DNA from: Spiroplasma ixodetis Y32 | Lineage (GTDB): Bacteria; Bacillota_I; Bacilli_A; Mycoplasmatales; VBWQ01 | Direction: 5' to 3' | Assembly (NCBI RefSeq): GCF_030316605.1 | Contig: NZ_CP127039.1 | Span: forward strand, 1,976,289 to 2,040,288 | DNA: 64,000 bases | Shown: positions 1-10,047 of the stretch, one piece after another | How the letters are laid out: each line of letters begins with the position of its first letter | Position numbering within the stretch: position 1 is the stretch's first letter | The notes under the pieces: generated by a model | Databases searched by the model: none | Told to the model about the DNA's origin: nothing | Seen by the model: only the letters and a program-made list of their open reading frames with translations | Translations under genes and position numbers: made by a program

Positions 1-705
1 AGTTAAAAAAAATCTACTGTGTGCCATCATTCATAAAGCAATTGCCAAAAATCCAATACCAGCAAAATTATTACTATAAATAAAAGTAGTTGGAAGTACA
101 TAAACAAATAAAGCACCTGAAAAACAAGCTAAAGAAGTAGAAAATAGCGAAATATAAAATCGAGAACGACGAACATGAATATAATTTAAAGCTACTGCGG
201 TTGGATTCTCACCAATTCCTCTAATGTATAATCCAAGCTTAGTCAAAAATAAAATAGCTGCAAAAATATAAATTGCTAAAAAGGTTACCAAAATTGCAAT
301 TCAAGAAAATTGATAAATATAAATACTTGCTAATGAATAATTTATTTCTCCAGTAAATGTTAATGGTAAAATTACTGCTAATCCATAACCAAAGTAATTA
401 ATAACCATTGATACTAAAAATTGATTAGCTCTAAACAATAAGGTTGCTAAACTATGAATTAAACCAAATACAATTCCAATGATAATAGTGATAAAAAATG
501 CCAAAATTGCAACTCCACTACCAAAATTATTTTTTAATTGTGAAACAATTATACAATATGTAGCAGCACCAGTACACATAATACCATCAAAACCAAAATT
601 AACAATTCCTGCTCTAGTATTTAAAATTCCACCTGTACATAACAATAATAATGGACAAGCAAATAATAATGTATTAACTAAAATTGTTGAAAATGAAAGT
701 AACAT
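1..705 (-). CDS. ABC transporter permease, nucleoside/BMP type (3' end outside window)
   Basis: Integral membrane permease of the family that pairs with BMP-type lipoproteins (nucleoside uptake, NupQ/YufQ-like). The frame opens at an ATG at 703-705 behind a strong AAGGAG site and stays open to base 1, so the C-terminus is missing. TGA codons near 300 and at 31-33 are read as Trp. The 235 visible residues are almost wholly hydrophobic, with an NTRAGIVNFGFDGIM stretch near residue 30 that is typical of this permease family. It starts 2 nt after the stop of the upstream permease gene, so it is the last visible gene of a four-gene operon. Family assignment is good; the substrate (nucleosides) is inferred from the operon. 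Confidence 0.85.
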
Positions 706-707
706 AA

Positions 708-1910
708 TTATTTTTTTCTCCTTTTCCTTTTAAATATTTTATTTTTTTTAAAAATTTTTGAAGATTTTGATTCAACATTAACAATTTTAACGTTTTGTTG
801 TTCATCCTTAATTAATTCTTTTTTTCATATTAACTTCTTTTTTAGTCTTATTAAATATTCTTTAATAGCAATAGAATGAGTTAAGTAATGCCAAATAAAA
901 GGATAAATACCAATAATGTAAATGGTTATTGATAATACTATTATTGCAATTTCTGGATTTTTCAAATACATAAAAGCATTATTTTCAATAGGACTAATAA
1001 ATAAACTCATAAAAAATGATGAAAATAAAATAACTCCTGGTGTATATCCCGCTAAAGCAGCTACTACTATCCCATAAAATCCTTCTGGAATTGGAACAGA
1101 AAGCGAAGGTAAATTATTATTAACTCCTAAAAAATAAAGATAACCAGAAATTCCTGCTATCGCTCCTGAAATTGGTAAAATTATTAAACCCTGATATTGG
1201 GGATTTAATCTGGCATATTTTGCAGCAACGGGGTTTTTAGCAATTGCGTTTAATTTAAAACCAAGAGTGCGATTATTAAAAATAATAATTGCTATTAATA
1301 AGACAATAATAGCAATAATAATACCAGCAGAAAATAAATTACTAATGCTAAAAGGTCCACTAATTAATGAAAATCTAAGATTAGTAATTTGTGTTGGAAT
1401 GTTTAAGTTATGATAAACATTACTGGCTATTAAACCTTTATATCCTTCTCAAGCAATAAAATTAAATAAAATAGTGCTAATAATTTCATGAATTTTAAAA
1501 TAAGTTTTTAAAATTGCAATAATTAAACCAGCTAAACCACCAATTAAAACTGCAATTAATAAAAGAAAAGGAGTAATTCATTGACTATGACCACCACTTT
1601 TATAAATAGCTACTGCCAATACATATGTTACCATAGCACTAAATAACATTTGACCACTAACTCCAAAGTTATAAATACGATACTTAAAAGTAATAGCTAC
1701 TGCTAATCCTGTTAATATTAATACACTATATGTTTCAATTAAATTACTAAAACTTACTAAATTAGTTAAAGGATTAATAAAAATAGTTTTCCAAAATGAT
1801 AATGGATTAACTTGTAAACATAGCATTAATAAACTAACAAAAAATAGAGTTATTAGTAATAATAATGCACCCACTAATCAAAAATTTCATTTTTTAATAT
1901 TTTCCAACAT
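708..1910 (-). CDS. ABC transporter permease, nucleoside/BMP type
   Basis: A 400-residue membrane permease, the partner of the gene at 1-705. The ATG at 1908-1910 lies 3 nt past the ATPase stop, with an AAGG-type ribosome site inside the ATPase 3' end. TGA codons at 1878, 1578 and 825 are read as Trp. Many hydrophobic segments and a YNFGVSGQMLF stretch near residue 100 match the NupP/YufP-like branch. The last 50 residues are Lys/Arg-rich and presumably cytoplasmic. Gene order (lipoprotein, ATPase, permease, permease) is that of BMP-family nucleoside importers in mollicutes. Confidence 0.85.
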
Positions 1911-1913
1911 CTT

Positions 1914-3608
1914 TTAACCCAACCTTGACCTAATATTTTCCATTTTTTTATTAATTCAACTAGTAATTTTGACAAATGGTCTTTTCAAATAATTAATTAT
2001 TCTAATTATTTTTTTCTTTTTCAAACTTCACTTTGTTTGTGGTAATTGATACATTTTATCAGTTTTAACAATTATTTCATTTGTAATAGGATAATCATGC
2101 CATAGTGCTGGATTGTTCATTATTTCAACTTTAACATTTTTATTTTCCAATTTACAAACAAATTGTTTGTGATAAATAACTGCTACTCGTTGACACAATA
2201 ATTGTAATAAGTACGGATCAGTATCAATAATTAAAATGCTTGAACCACTTTCGCGTAACTCTATTATCTTTTTAATAATTAATAATGAAGAATTTTCATC
2301 TAAATCAGAAAATGGATTAGATAAAATTAATAATTGTGGTTGCTCTTCAATACTTCTTGCTAATACAAATTTCTGAATTTCTCCTTTTGATAATTTATTA
2401 ATTTTAATAAAAATATTATTATCGTTAAATATTTGATATTTTTTAATAATTTCTCGTACCTTTTTATTAACAACGGCTGTTTTGATAACTCCGGATTTAG
2501 TTACATATTTTTCTTTATTATAATTTCAAAAGGTAAAATTTTCAAATAAAGTGGCATCAGGAATTATAGCAGTATTACTATAATGTCCAGATATTCAATC
2601 AATTCCTAAATTACTAATTTCTTGCGGTTTAAAATAAGTTACTTCTTGTTCTTGAAAAAAAATGCGTCCTGTTTGCGTTTTAATCATACGTACTATACTT
2701 TCAAGTAAAACCTCGCTATAAAGGTTTTCATAATCATAAATACCATATATTTCACCAGGGCGAATTGCAAATTCAATTTTATGAAAATTTGAAATATTAG
2801 GTTTATTCAAAGAAAGATTATCAATATAAAGCATTGGTACTAAATTTATCGATTTTGGCTTTTTATAATTAAAAATCTTACCTCAATAATTAGTTGTAAA
2901 CAATTTAGTATTTTCTTCTAATTTCATTACTTTTGTTTTACCAATATTTAAGTTTTCAATTCAAGATACTCGGTTAGCAACCATTTTAGCAAATTCTTCA
3001 TCTCTAGTTGTGAAAAGGACTGTTATTTCTTCATTACGAAATGTTTTAAAAATCATTCAAAATTCTACTTTTTGACTATCAGATAAACCAACAGTTGGTT
3101 CATCTAACAACAATATTTTAGGTTCTTTGAATAAAGCACGAAGTAAAGATAATTTTTTTAATTCTTCAATCGCAAGTGTTGATACTCTCTTATTTAAATT
3201 AAGCTTAATTTTATATTTTTCCATTAAATTATTAATTTTAAATTCAGCTTCTTTTCAATTAGGAAAAATTTTGGCAATAGTTAGTTCATTACCAAGTATA
3301 ATATTTTGTTTAACAGTAAGATTGTCTAAGAAAAAATCATCTTGACCAGCATAAGCCATTCTAAAATAAAGCATTTCACTAGGATCACGAGGAAAATAAC
3401 ATCCTTTTCTTAAACTATTAATAACAATTTTTCCTTTAGAAGGTTGTTCAAAACCAGCAAGCATTCTAATTAACGTTGATTTACCAACGCTATTATTACC
3501 AACAATGGCATGAATTTCTTGTGTTATTTCTAAATTAACATTTTCAAATATAACACGAGTATCATAATATTTACTAATTTTTTGTAACTTCAATATTGTT
3601 TTTTCCAT
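1914..3608 (-). CDS. ABC transporter ATPase with two nucleotide-binding domains
   Basis: A 564-residue double ATPase that would energise the two permeases. NBD1 has an intact Walker A (GNNSVGKST, about residue 37) and Walker B (ILLLDEPTVGL), but its signature loop reads LAIEELKKL instead of LSGGQ. NBD2 starts near residue 258. Its P-loop position reads IYDYENLYSEVLLES and lacks GKS/T, but it keeps an LSKGE signature. One domain with a working P-loop and one degenerate domain with a good signature is usual for RbsA/NupO-type ATPases, because the composite site uses Walker A of one and the signature of the other. TGA codons at 3255 and 2595 are Trp. It starts 2 nt after the lipoprotein stop, so it is translationally coupled. 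Confidence 0.9.
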
Positions 3609-3610
3609 AA

Positions 3611-4729
3611 TTATATATCTCCATACTGATTAGTAAAATCAATGTTATTAACACCATAAGTTTGCATTTTACTTTCTGAAGCACTAGGTATAATTTTAAA
3701 ATTAGGATTAATCTCTTCTTTAAATGTCTCATCAAAAATTTCCAAACCAGGCATAAAACCAAAAGCTAAATAATTAATATCATCATAAACATAATCATTA
3801 TTATTAATGACATTAGACCCAACAAAACTAATAGTTTTACTATAAGTTGGACGTGAAGATATTAAACTAGCAGTATAGGCAATAATACTGTTATATCAAT
3901 AATTAGTATTAATAATAAAATTAACACCATGTGTTTCATATAATGATTGAGCAATCTGACCAACACCGGCAACACTATCAGCACTATAAATATTACTTGT
4001 TACAAAACTATCATGAGGATTAGCATAAATAATTTTATATGTAATTTTTGGATTATCAATACCATTAATTATCTCAGCAAATTGATTCAAAATAGTTTGA
4101 TCATAATCAATACCAATATTATTAATAATACCAATTCTAACTATCAATTTACCCTTGTCATCAACATCAAAGTTATATTTTTTATTTATTATTCCATCCT
4201 GAACATTTTGTTGAAAATGTTCAGCAATTTTACTGCCATAATTTAAATGACTACTAGTTACGTTATCAGTATTATATCTAATATCATAAATATTATTAGT
4301 GACTTTAACCGTATCAGCAATAATATTATTAAAAAAATAAAATTTAACATTATGAAATTGTTGTAATACTCTAATTAAGTTTTTAGTAGAATAACTACTA
4401 GTTTCACTATGATGTGGGATATACTTTTGAAAACTAGGATTTAAAATATAAACTTTTTTGATATTATATGTAGATAAAAAGTTTCTCAACATTAATGCAT
4501 AATAATTATCATCTTGAGAACTAAACAATGTTACTACATGATCTTTAAGATAAAAAGTTTGTAACTTTTGATAAACAAGTCGGTCATAAATGTTTTGATT
4601 TTGTGCTTGTTGATAACTTGTTATTAATAAAACTGTTGGTTGTAAATTCCAAGTACAAGCATAAATACTACTACTAATAGTAGTTATTGTTGGCAAAATT
4701 ATAGTGAATAATAGAAAACGTCGAAACAT
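3611..4729 (-). CDS. BMP-family substrate-binding lipoprotein
   Basis: First gene of the transporter operon, 372 residues. The ATG at 4727-4729 was chosen over an in-frame GTG nine bases upstream because AGGTGG sits at the right distance. The N-terminus is a signal peptide (MFRRFLLFTIILP, then a hydrophobic run) ending in IYAC, so the Cys near residue 25 is the likely lipidation site; this is a weak lipobox but acceptable for mollicutes. The C-terminal region GSNVINNNDYVYDDINY resembles the end of BmpA/Med proteins, which bind nucleosides outside the membrane. A TGA Trp occurs at 3896. Ligand is inferred. Confidence 0.8.
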
Positions 4730-4760
4730 AAAAACCACCTACTAATAATACTTATTTATA

Positions 4761-4790
4761 ATTATACAAGAAATCTTAGTTTAATATCAA
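4761..4790 (-). promoter_or_regulatory. Sigma-70-type promoter of the transporter operon
   Basis: On the minus strand TTGATA (4785-4790) is followed after 18 nt by a perfect TATAAT (4761-4766), about 30 nt upstream of the lipoprotein start. It is the only good match in this gap. Confidence 0.5.
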
Positions 4791-4902
4791 ACAATCAATT
4801 TATTGCAAATCAATTAAACAGTTTATTAAAAAAATAATAAAGAATATAGATAAAAAGGATTTATGACAATTAATTTTATTAATAGTAATATTTGGTTTGT
4901 TA

Positions 4903-5043
4903 TTATTTTTCAAAGTTATTTTCTTTTGTTATTCCTAAAATGTAATGATGAGGAATTTTAATTTTATTTTTAGTCCACTTTACGTTCTTATTTATATCTT
5001 TTGCTAAATCATTTATTTGAAATTCTAATTTTTCAATGATTTT
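4903..5043 (-). pseudogene. C-terminal remnant of an unrecognised protein
   Basis: The 500-bp gap 4,740-5,250 holds one readable remnant: a minus-strand frame of about 46 codons ending at TAA 4903-4905, with a protein-like composition (INDLAKDINKNVKWTKNK, then PHHYILGITKENN). No start codon or ribosome site is visible, and the frame runs upstream into AT-rich noise with a stop at 5062. I do not recognise the family. The rest of the gap shows nothing. Confidence 0.3.
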
Positions 5044-5250
5044 AAAAAACAAAAAAATAAATTATTTACTATTAACTTTAACTTTTTTATATAAATTTTA
5101 CATACTTTATATTTATTTTTAATAAAAACTTAATTAATTGTAAAATACATAAAATTTAATAATATATAGTTGTTATATAGTATACATAAATTTTAACCAA
5201 TTACTTTTATAGGAAAGTAAATGGATTTTTTGTTAAAAGGAGGTATTAAA

Positions 5251-5419
5251 ATGGCAGACAAAAATAAATCAGAAATATTTCAAAAAATAACAACACAGCA
5301 TTTAAAATTAAGTAATAAAATCTTAATAATATTTTTTAAAAAAAAAGAAATTTTTTATTATTTTTTCATTTTTATTTTAAAAATATATACTTTTATTGAA
5401 TATTTTTATCATAAAAAAT
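5251..5419 (+). pseudogene. Small membrane protein interrupted by an IS3-family element
   Basis: The ATG at 5251 follows a perfect AAAGGAGG at the usual spacing. The frame encodes a polar N-terminus (MADKNKSEIFQK) and one or two hydrophobic segments rich in Phe, Ile and Tyr, then runs into the IS3-family copy at 5420. Removing the IS and one copy of its 4-bp target duplication (AAAT) restores a continuous frame from 5419 through 6638-6690, giving a protein of about 70 residues whose stop overlaps the next gene start. The function is unknown. Confidence 0.45.
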
Positions 5420-5442
5420 TGGAATGGCAACACTTTTTAGGA

Positions 5443-6241
5443 CTATTTTTTGGTAGACATTTGTGCTTGGTATTTGATGGGGGTTAAGTAGTTTAGAGTG
5501 CTGTGAATTCTTATGTTGTTATATCAGTTGATGTAATCAAATAATTCTAATTTTAATTGGATTAATGATGTAAAATTTCTATCATTAATAAATTCTGTCT
5601 TAAAATTTTTGAAAGTTGCTTCAGCAACAGCATTATCATAAGGACAGCCTTTTTTGCTTAAAGAACGATTAATATTGAATGCTAATAAAAATTTATCAAT
5701 CATTTTATTGTTAAATTCATTGCCGCGATCACTATGAAATATTTCAATATCTTTTAAACAGCGATTTGATTGCATAAATGCTTGATTTACTAATGATGCA
5801 TCTTTTTTAACTCCAAACACTATGTCCAATAATTTCGCGGTTAAATAGGTCAATTAATAAGCAAATATAGTTTCATTTACCATTAACTTGAACATAAGTT
5901 AAATCACTAACAATAACTTCATTTTTAATTCTATTATTAAAGTTTCTATTAACAAGATTGGTTATTTGACTATCATTGACTTTATTATGATGATTTTTGA
6001 ATGATAATTTAGTGTATTTTGATATTAAATTATGCTTATTCATAATTTCTTTAATTTTTCTGCGTAATAAATAAATTTCTTGGTTTGCTAGTATGACTTT
6101 TAATCTTCTTGTTCCATAAACTTCTTTATTTTCTTTAAAAGCACTAATAACAGCTTGTTCATAAATATTATTTTGATTTTTTTCTTTTTTCTTTAAATTA
6201 AAATAATATGTTGATTTAGAGAGTTTTAAAAAACGACACAT
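5443..6241 (-). pseudogene. IS3-family transposase OrfB, frameshifted
   Basis: Catalytic rve half of the transposase. The DDE residues can be followed in VIVSDLTYVQVNGKW, FHSDRGNEFNN and the downstream AVAEATF. Compared with the copy at 47,330, this copy lacks two bases near 5813-5816 (CCAAACAC against CCACAAACAC), so the N-terminal part (to about 5817) and the C-terminal part are in different frames. Both TGA codons (5873, 5524) are Trp. It is probably inactive unless rescued in trans. Confidence 0.85.
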
Positions 6242-6282
6242 TGTGCGAATTTTATATTTAGATTTATTTTTAACAATAATTT

Positions 6283-6561
6283 CTATTTTCTGCCTATTAT
6301 TAGTGCTGCTTGCTTTAAAATATCATTTTCCATTCGTAACTGTTTTAATTCTTTATTTGCTTGAATTAATTGTTTTTCTAAATCAGAAAGATTATCTTTA
6401 GTTTTAAAACTACCTGAATTAGTAAATTGCTTAATTCATTTATAAGTAACTGCTCTTGTAACATTATACTCTTTAACAAGGCAAGATATTGATTTACCAC
6501 TTTGATATAAAGCTACTATTTGCTTTTTAAATTCGTCGGTATATGAATTAATATTGGTCAT
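6283..6561 (-). CDS. IS3-family transposase OrfA
   Basis: A 92-residue protein beginning MTNINSYTDEFKKQIVALY, the helix-turn-helix DNA-binding half of an IS3-family transposase, followed by a leucine-zipper-like segment (NLSDLEKQLIQANKELKQL). It ends IIGRK then TAG. The orfB frame is open through the 3' end of orfA, with an AAAA slip site just before the stop. The fused OrfAB transposase would therefore arise by -1 frameshifting, as in IS150 (inferred). Confidence 0.85.
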
Positions 6562-6671
6562 AATTATAATTCCTTTCTTTTCACTAATTTGTTCACTTGT
6601 CTACGTAATTAGTGTCCAATAAAGTGTAACCCATCCAAAATATTCAAAAACAAATAAAGGAGATTATAAAT

Positions 6672-6885
6672 ATGTGAAGATCATGTAACGAATGAAGTCA
6701 AGCTGATAAAGATAAGTACAACAAAGAAGCAAAAGAAGCAAATAAAGTGTGAGGAGAAAAAAAACGAAAGTGAAAGACGAGAAAAAGTTGCTAATGCTCT
6801 TGGATTTGAAAAAGATAAGTCAAAAATAAATCAATCATCAACAAGTGGAAATCAAAGTTCTAGTAGTAAATCAGCACAAATGTAA
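6672..6885 (+). pseudogene. Small Lys/Glu-rich hypothetical protein, frameshifted at A8
   Basis: AAAGGAG at 6657-6663 precedes the ATG at 6672. The frame gives MWRSCNEWSQADKDKYNKEA, then hits an A8 run (6757-6764). After it, the protein-like sequence continues in another frame (SERREKVANALGFEKDK, then a Ser-rich tail and TAA at 6883-6885). One base gained or lost in the run restores a product of about 71 residues. I do not recognise it. Its start overlaps the restored end of the upstream IS-split gene, so the two were probably co-transcribed. Confidence 0.45.
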
Positions 6886-6898
6886 ATTTTAAATATTA

Positions 6899-6932
6899 CA
6901 AAACTACTTAATTTGAGAAGTTTTGCCTTTTT
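6899..6932 (+). terminator. Possible Rho-independent terminator
   Basis: CAAAACT (6899-6905) pairs with AGTTTTG (6919-6925) and is followed by CCTTTTT. It is placed directly after the small ORF. Confidence 0.4.
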
Positions 6933-7115
6933 ATTGGTAATGTTTAATATGTTTTACAATAAATATAGTAAGATTAAATGATCGTAGATAAATAATAATT
7001 TAAAAATCAACTTTGTTTCTTAATATTTATTTAATTTTGTTTTATATTAATAAGTGCTATTATTAAACTATAATACTACTAATAGTATTCATTTTAATAT
7101 AAATAGGTCATATCC

Positions 7116-7220
7116 ATGAAACAATTTTTAATAGCCCTAAGCAGTTTAACAATCTTAGTTTTAACAGGAAATAACAATATTAATAACTCTAAAAGGGAGA
7201 TTGTCAAATTTACGAAATAA
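7116..7220 (+). pseudogene. Signal-peptide stub of a secreted protein cut by an IS
   Basis: A 34-codon frame beginning MKQFLIALSSLTILVLTG, a typical mollicute secretion signal, followed by an Asn/Lys-rich stretch and TAA at 7218-7220. The IS1595-like element begins four bases later. This is most likely the 5' stub of a lost secreted protein rather than a functional peptide; the ribosome site is weak. Confidence 0.35.
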
Positions 7221-8038
7221 TTAAGGCTTTTCTCCCTTTATGTACTATTTTTAAATTTTATCACATAAATGTTGAGAAAAGCCTATCTACGGACTTCTCC
7301 CCACATTTTTAAATGAAACATAGCATTACAGTTTCAAAAGTAGGTATCTTGTTGAATTTATATGCAGCTTCTTTGGCATGTAAATGAACATGATGTTTTG
7401 CAACTTTGATATGTGTTTTAAATGTTCTTCGTATATGTTTTCATACTGATTCAATTTGATTGGTATTTACGCCAATTTTTGAAACATAACCATCTTGATG
7501 GTTAACTGTTTTGTGATTAGGGAAAAGTGATTTGAAATCACGATATCCTTTTCAAGAATCAGTATGTACATCACACTTTGAAGAAATATGGTTTCTTGCA
7601 AACTGCAAAAGATTTTTACTTTTTGCGTTTTTGATTACTTTCACAATTAAATTATTGGTTGTTTTTTCATAAATCCCAACAATTAATGTTTTATTTATCA
7701 AAGATCTTTCTTGTTTTTTAAAACCCATATGTGAAAGATACATTTCATCCATTTGCACTATGCCCTCAACAATAAATTGATGTTCTTGTTTGGCAATACG
7801 ATTTCTGATTTCATGACCCATTCTTCAAGCAGTTTTCAAAGTCACACCCAATTCTTTTGCAACATCAGTTGATGTAATTCCATGTTTGGTGTTTATTCAT
7901 CTAAAGATGAGATAAAATCAAAATCTCAAAGGTGTTTGTGACTTGTAAAAAATGGTGCCATGAAGAATACTAAATGTTTGATGACATTTCAAACATCTTA
8001 TTCTTCTTAAATTAGAAGTATTCAAACTTGTTCAAGAA

Positions 8039-9196
8039 TGTAGATTAGACACACTTTTTGGACTAATAAAAGTTTTTATAACTTTATATTATTAGTTGAG
8101 GTGTAGTTTAAAATGAAATATTTAATTAATAGTGCTGATTTTACTAAATTTGATTATAAATTTAACAAGTTTGTAGAAAAGTATAAAAATGATAAAAATA
8201 TTAATAAAGTTAATATTTATTATCGTAAATTTAAAAAATTTTGTTTTTTATTTAAAAATAAAAATTCTTGTAAAGAAATAATTTCTCAATTACATATGCC
8301 AAAGCAAACTTTTTATTATTGAGCTAAACGTTTTTATGATATTTTCTACAAAAATAAACCTTTTGAAGAATTATTATTTAAATCAACAAAACCTAAAAAT
8401 ATTAAATATTTGTATAATTTGGAATTATCAGAAAAATTTATAAATTATTTTGTTCAGTATAAAGAAGAGTTTGGTATAGGTGCTTTTCAATTTTGTTATT
8501 TAATAAGAAATATTGATGATATTAGGTTTAATTTTTTGCCAAAACCTTCGGTTAAAACTATATATCGTTGATTAAAACGTTTTGGTTTTTATTCACAAAA
8601 AACTATTAAGAAAAAACATTTGAGATATGAAGTAAAAGAAACTGGATTATTGCAGACTGATATTAAAGTAGTATCAGATTATATAACAGGAAGTAAAAGA
8701 TGATATATTATTGATTTTATTGATGAAAAAACTCGAATTACTTATTGTTATCCATCTGAACAAGCACAAACCAGAGATATTGTAAATGCTACTAAAAATG
8801 CTTTAAATTTTTATGAAAAATTGGGAATTAAAATTAAAAGAATTAGAACTGATAATGGTAGTCAATATGTTAATACATCTTGTGGAAAACCACAAAGGAA
8901 CCGTTGATTTACAAATTTTTGTAATAAAAAAGGTATAGTTCATGAAACTACACCGTTTAGATCACCACAGAGTAATGGTAAGATTGAAAGATTTCATAGA
9001 AATTGAAGTAATTTATTTGAAATAAAACCATATTTAAATAGTGATTTTAGTTTATTTCAAAAATTAGTTAATTCTTTTCAAGAATATTATAACAATTCTA
9101 AACCACATAAATCATTAGGGTTAATGACTCCTATGGATTATTTTGATAAACTTTTATTAGATGGAAAATAGTCCAAAATGTCTGTACTACCTTACA
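8039..9196 (+). mobile_element. IS481/IS1202-like element, copy 1
   Basis: It begins TGTAGATTAGACACAC and ends with the inverse of TGTAAGGTAGTACAGAC, so the termini are TGTA...TACA with imperfect inverted repeats. It is 1,158 bp, flanked by a perfect 16-bp duplication CAAACTTGTTCAAGAA (8023-8038 and 9197-9212). It encodes a single intact transposase. Confidence 0.85.
8113..9171 (+). CDS. DDE transposase of the IS481/IS1202-like element
   Basis: A 352-residue transposase behind TTGAGGTGTAG. The N-terminal 100 residues are Lys-rich with a helix-turn-helix (CKEIISQLHMPKQTFYYW). A second HTH lies around PSVKTIYRWLKRFG. The integrase core runs from LLQTDIKVVSDY (D1), through RIRTDNGSQYVN (D2), to SPQSNGKIERFHR (E). 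The D2-E spacing is about 45 residues, longer than the usual 35, because of an insertion CGKPQRNRW. The frame is open with TGA as Trp (8320, 8571, 8701). Family placement between IS481 and IS1202 is uncertain. Confidence 0.8.
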
Positions 9197-9368
9197 CAAA
9201 CTTGTTCAAGAACACATGATACATTTGTTTTTCTTCAAACTTGCTATATATTTTAAACAATCCTGTTCTGTTTGAAAAGCATTGTTGAACTCATTCAATT
9301 TCATTGTTTCCTCCACAAGTACATGTGGGGAGGGCGCATAACTTTAATAGATAGATTCATAAAATAAC

Positions 9369-9398
9369 AAAGAACGATATAACTATCGTTCTTTTTTT
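9369..9398 (+). terminator. Rho-independent terminator
   Basis: AAAGAACGATA (9369-9379) pairs perfectly with TATCGTTCTTT (9384-9394) and continues into a T-run. It separates the IS cluster from the prophage module. The stem would work in either direction. Confidence 0.65.
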
Positions 9399-9526
9399 GT
9401 TAAAAGATTAAAACTTAATAAAACTGTCGTAGAAGTCAAATAGTGAGTACTTTATGTAAATACTTCTATATCAGAATAAAAGAGCATTTAATGTTAAGCA
9501 AGTTAAAATGTTACACTCTATCGCTT

Positions 9527-9626
9527 AATGTAATTATAGATTAATTTGAATAGCCTTATTATGGCTCAGTAAATACCCCATTAATCTAATTAATAATTAC
9601 ATTTGTATTATTTAAAAAATAGGGGG
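9527..9626 (+). promoter_or_regulatory. Long structured leader before the prophage early genes
   Basis: The 365-bp gap 9,333-9,697 has no ORF but strong folding potential. AATGTAATTAT plus GATTAAT (9527-9545) pairs with ATTAATC plus ATAATTACATT (9580-9603), leaving a small bulge. Inside is an AGCC/GGCT hairpin (9552-9566). CCCC (9576-9579) is complementary to GGGG at 9622-9626 just outside the stem, which allows a pseudoknot. It matches no riboswitch I know; it could be a leader RNA, a replication origin or an attachment region. Confidence 0.4.
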
Positions 9627-9697
9627 TTTTATATATAAATACATACCTCATTAACAATATCATAACACAATAAAAAATTAAAAGGAGAAAAATAAAT

Positions 9698-9907
9698 ATG
9701 AAATATGTTTACTTATTAAAATATGAAGTTAATTATACTAATCAAATAAAATATAAAGTTTTTTCTACAATTGAAAATGCTAATAATTATCATCTAAATT
9801 ATAAACATCATTTAATCAAAGATGCTTTTATTGAAAAATATGAAATATTAGTAATGGAATTAGACATAAATTTAAATAATAAGGAATTAAATAAAAAACT
9901 TAATTAA
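9698..9907 (+). CDS. Prophage hypothetical protein, 69 aa
   Basis: First gene of the plus-strand phage module, with AAAAGGAG upstream at good spacing. MKYVYLLKYEVNY opens a short basic, Tyr-rich protein with a possible beta-strand pattern (YEILVMELDI near residue 50). No family is recognised. Followed closely by the next small ORF. Confidence 0.65.
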   Translation: MKYVYLLKYEVNYTNQIKYKVFSTIENANNYHLNYKHHLIKDAFIEKYEILVMELDINLNNKELNKKLN

Positions 9908-9924
9908 TGAAAGGAAAAATATTT

Positions 9925-10047
9925 ATGGAATATAGAGAATATAGAATGATTGGTTCTTGTGATAAATGTAGAAAACAATCTTCTTTTGGTAATAGATTAT
10001 GTAATAAATGTTTTTGAATATTAATAGGTAGAAATAAATATGAGTAA
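9925..10047 (+). CDS. Prophage zinc-ribbon microprotein, 40 aa
   Basis: The ATG at 9925 lies after AAAGGAAAAA. The product carries two CxxC pairs (SCDKCRK and LCNKCFW), so it probably binds one zinc ion. A TGA Trp occurs at codon 31. Its stop overlaps the start of the nuclease gene at 10040 (ATGAGTAA arrangement), which indicates translational coupling. A second paralogue-like zinc-ribbon peptide is at 10846. Confidence 0.6.

Larger units (their letters stand above)
5420..6637 (-). mobile_element. IS3-family (IS150-like) element, copy 1
   Basis: Ends TGGAATGGCAACACTTTTT (left) and the inverse of TGGATGGGTTACACTTTAT (right) are imperfect inverted repeats with the TG...CA termini of the IS3 family. 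The element is 1,218 bp and is flanked by a 4-bp direct repeat AAAT (5416-5419 and 6638-6641), so the boundaries are firm. It carries overlapping orfA and orfB on the minus strand; orfB is frameshifted. Confidence 0.9.
7309..9304 (-). pseudogene. IS1595-family transposase split by an IS
   Basis: The intact form of this gene is 273 residues: an N-terminal zinc ribbon (CxxC, CxxC), a helix-turn-helix (GITSTDVAKELGVTLKTAW), then an ISXO2-like catalytic domain with QMDEMYLSHMGFKKQ and HTDSWKGYRDFKSLF. Here the coding sequence starts at 9304, is interrupted at 9196-8039, and resumes to a stop at 7309. The 16-bp duplication around the insertion also disturbs the frame. The transposase is inactive as it stands. 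Confidence 0.8.
7225..9332 (-). mobile_element. IS1595-family element, copy 1, interrupted by an IS481/IS1202-like copy
   Basis: The left end GGCTTTTCTCCC is at 7225. The right end stops at GTGGGGAG (to 9332) and lacks the final AAGTCCG found in other copies, so this end is truncated and no 8-bp target duplication is found. The transposase gene is split at 8039-9196 by another IS. The segment before the end at 7225-7300 repeats the element terminus internally, as in every copy. Confidence 0.8.

Noticed and set aside
5420..5487. C-terminal continuation of the small membrane ORF (EWQHFLGLFFGRHLCLVF)
   Set aside because: This part is the IS3 terminus read in frame; the native continuation is on the far side of the IS.
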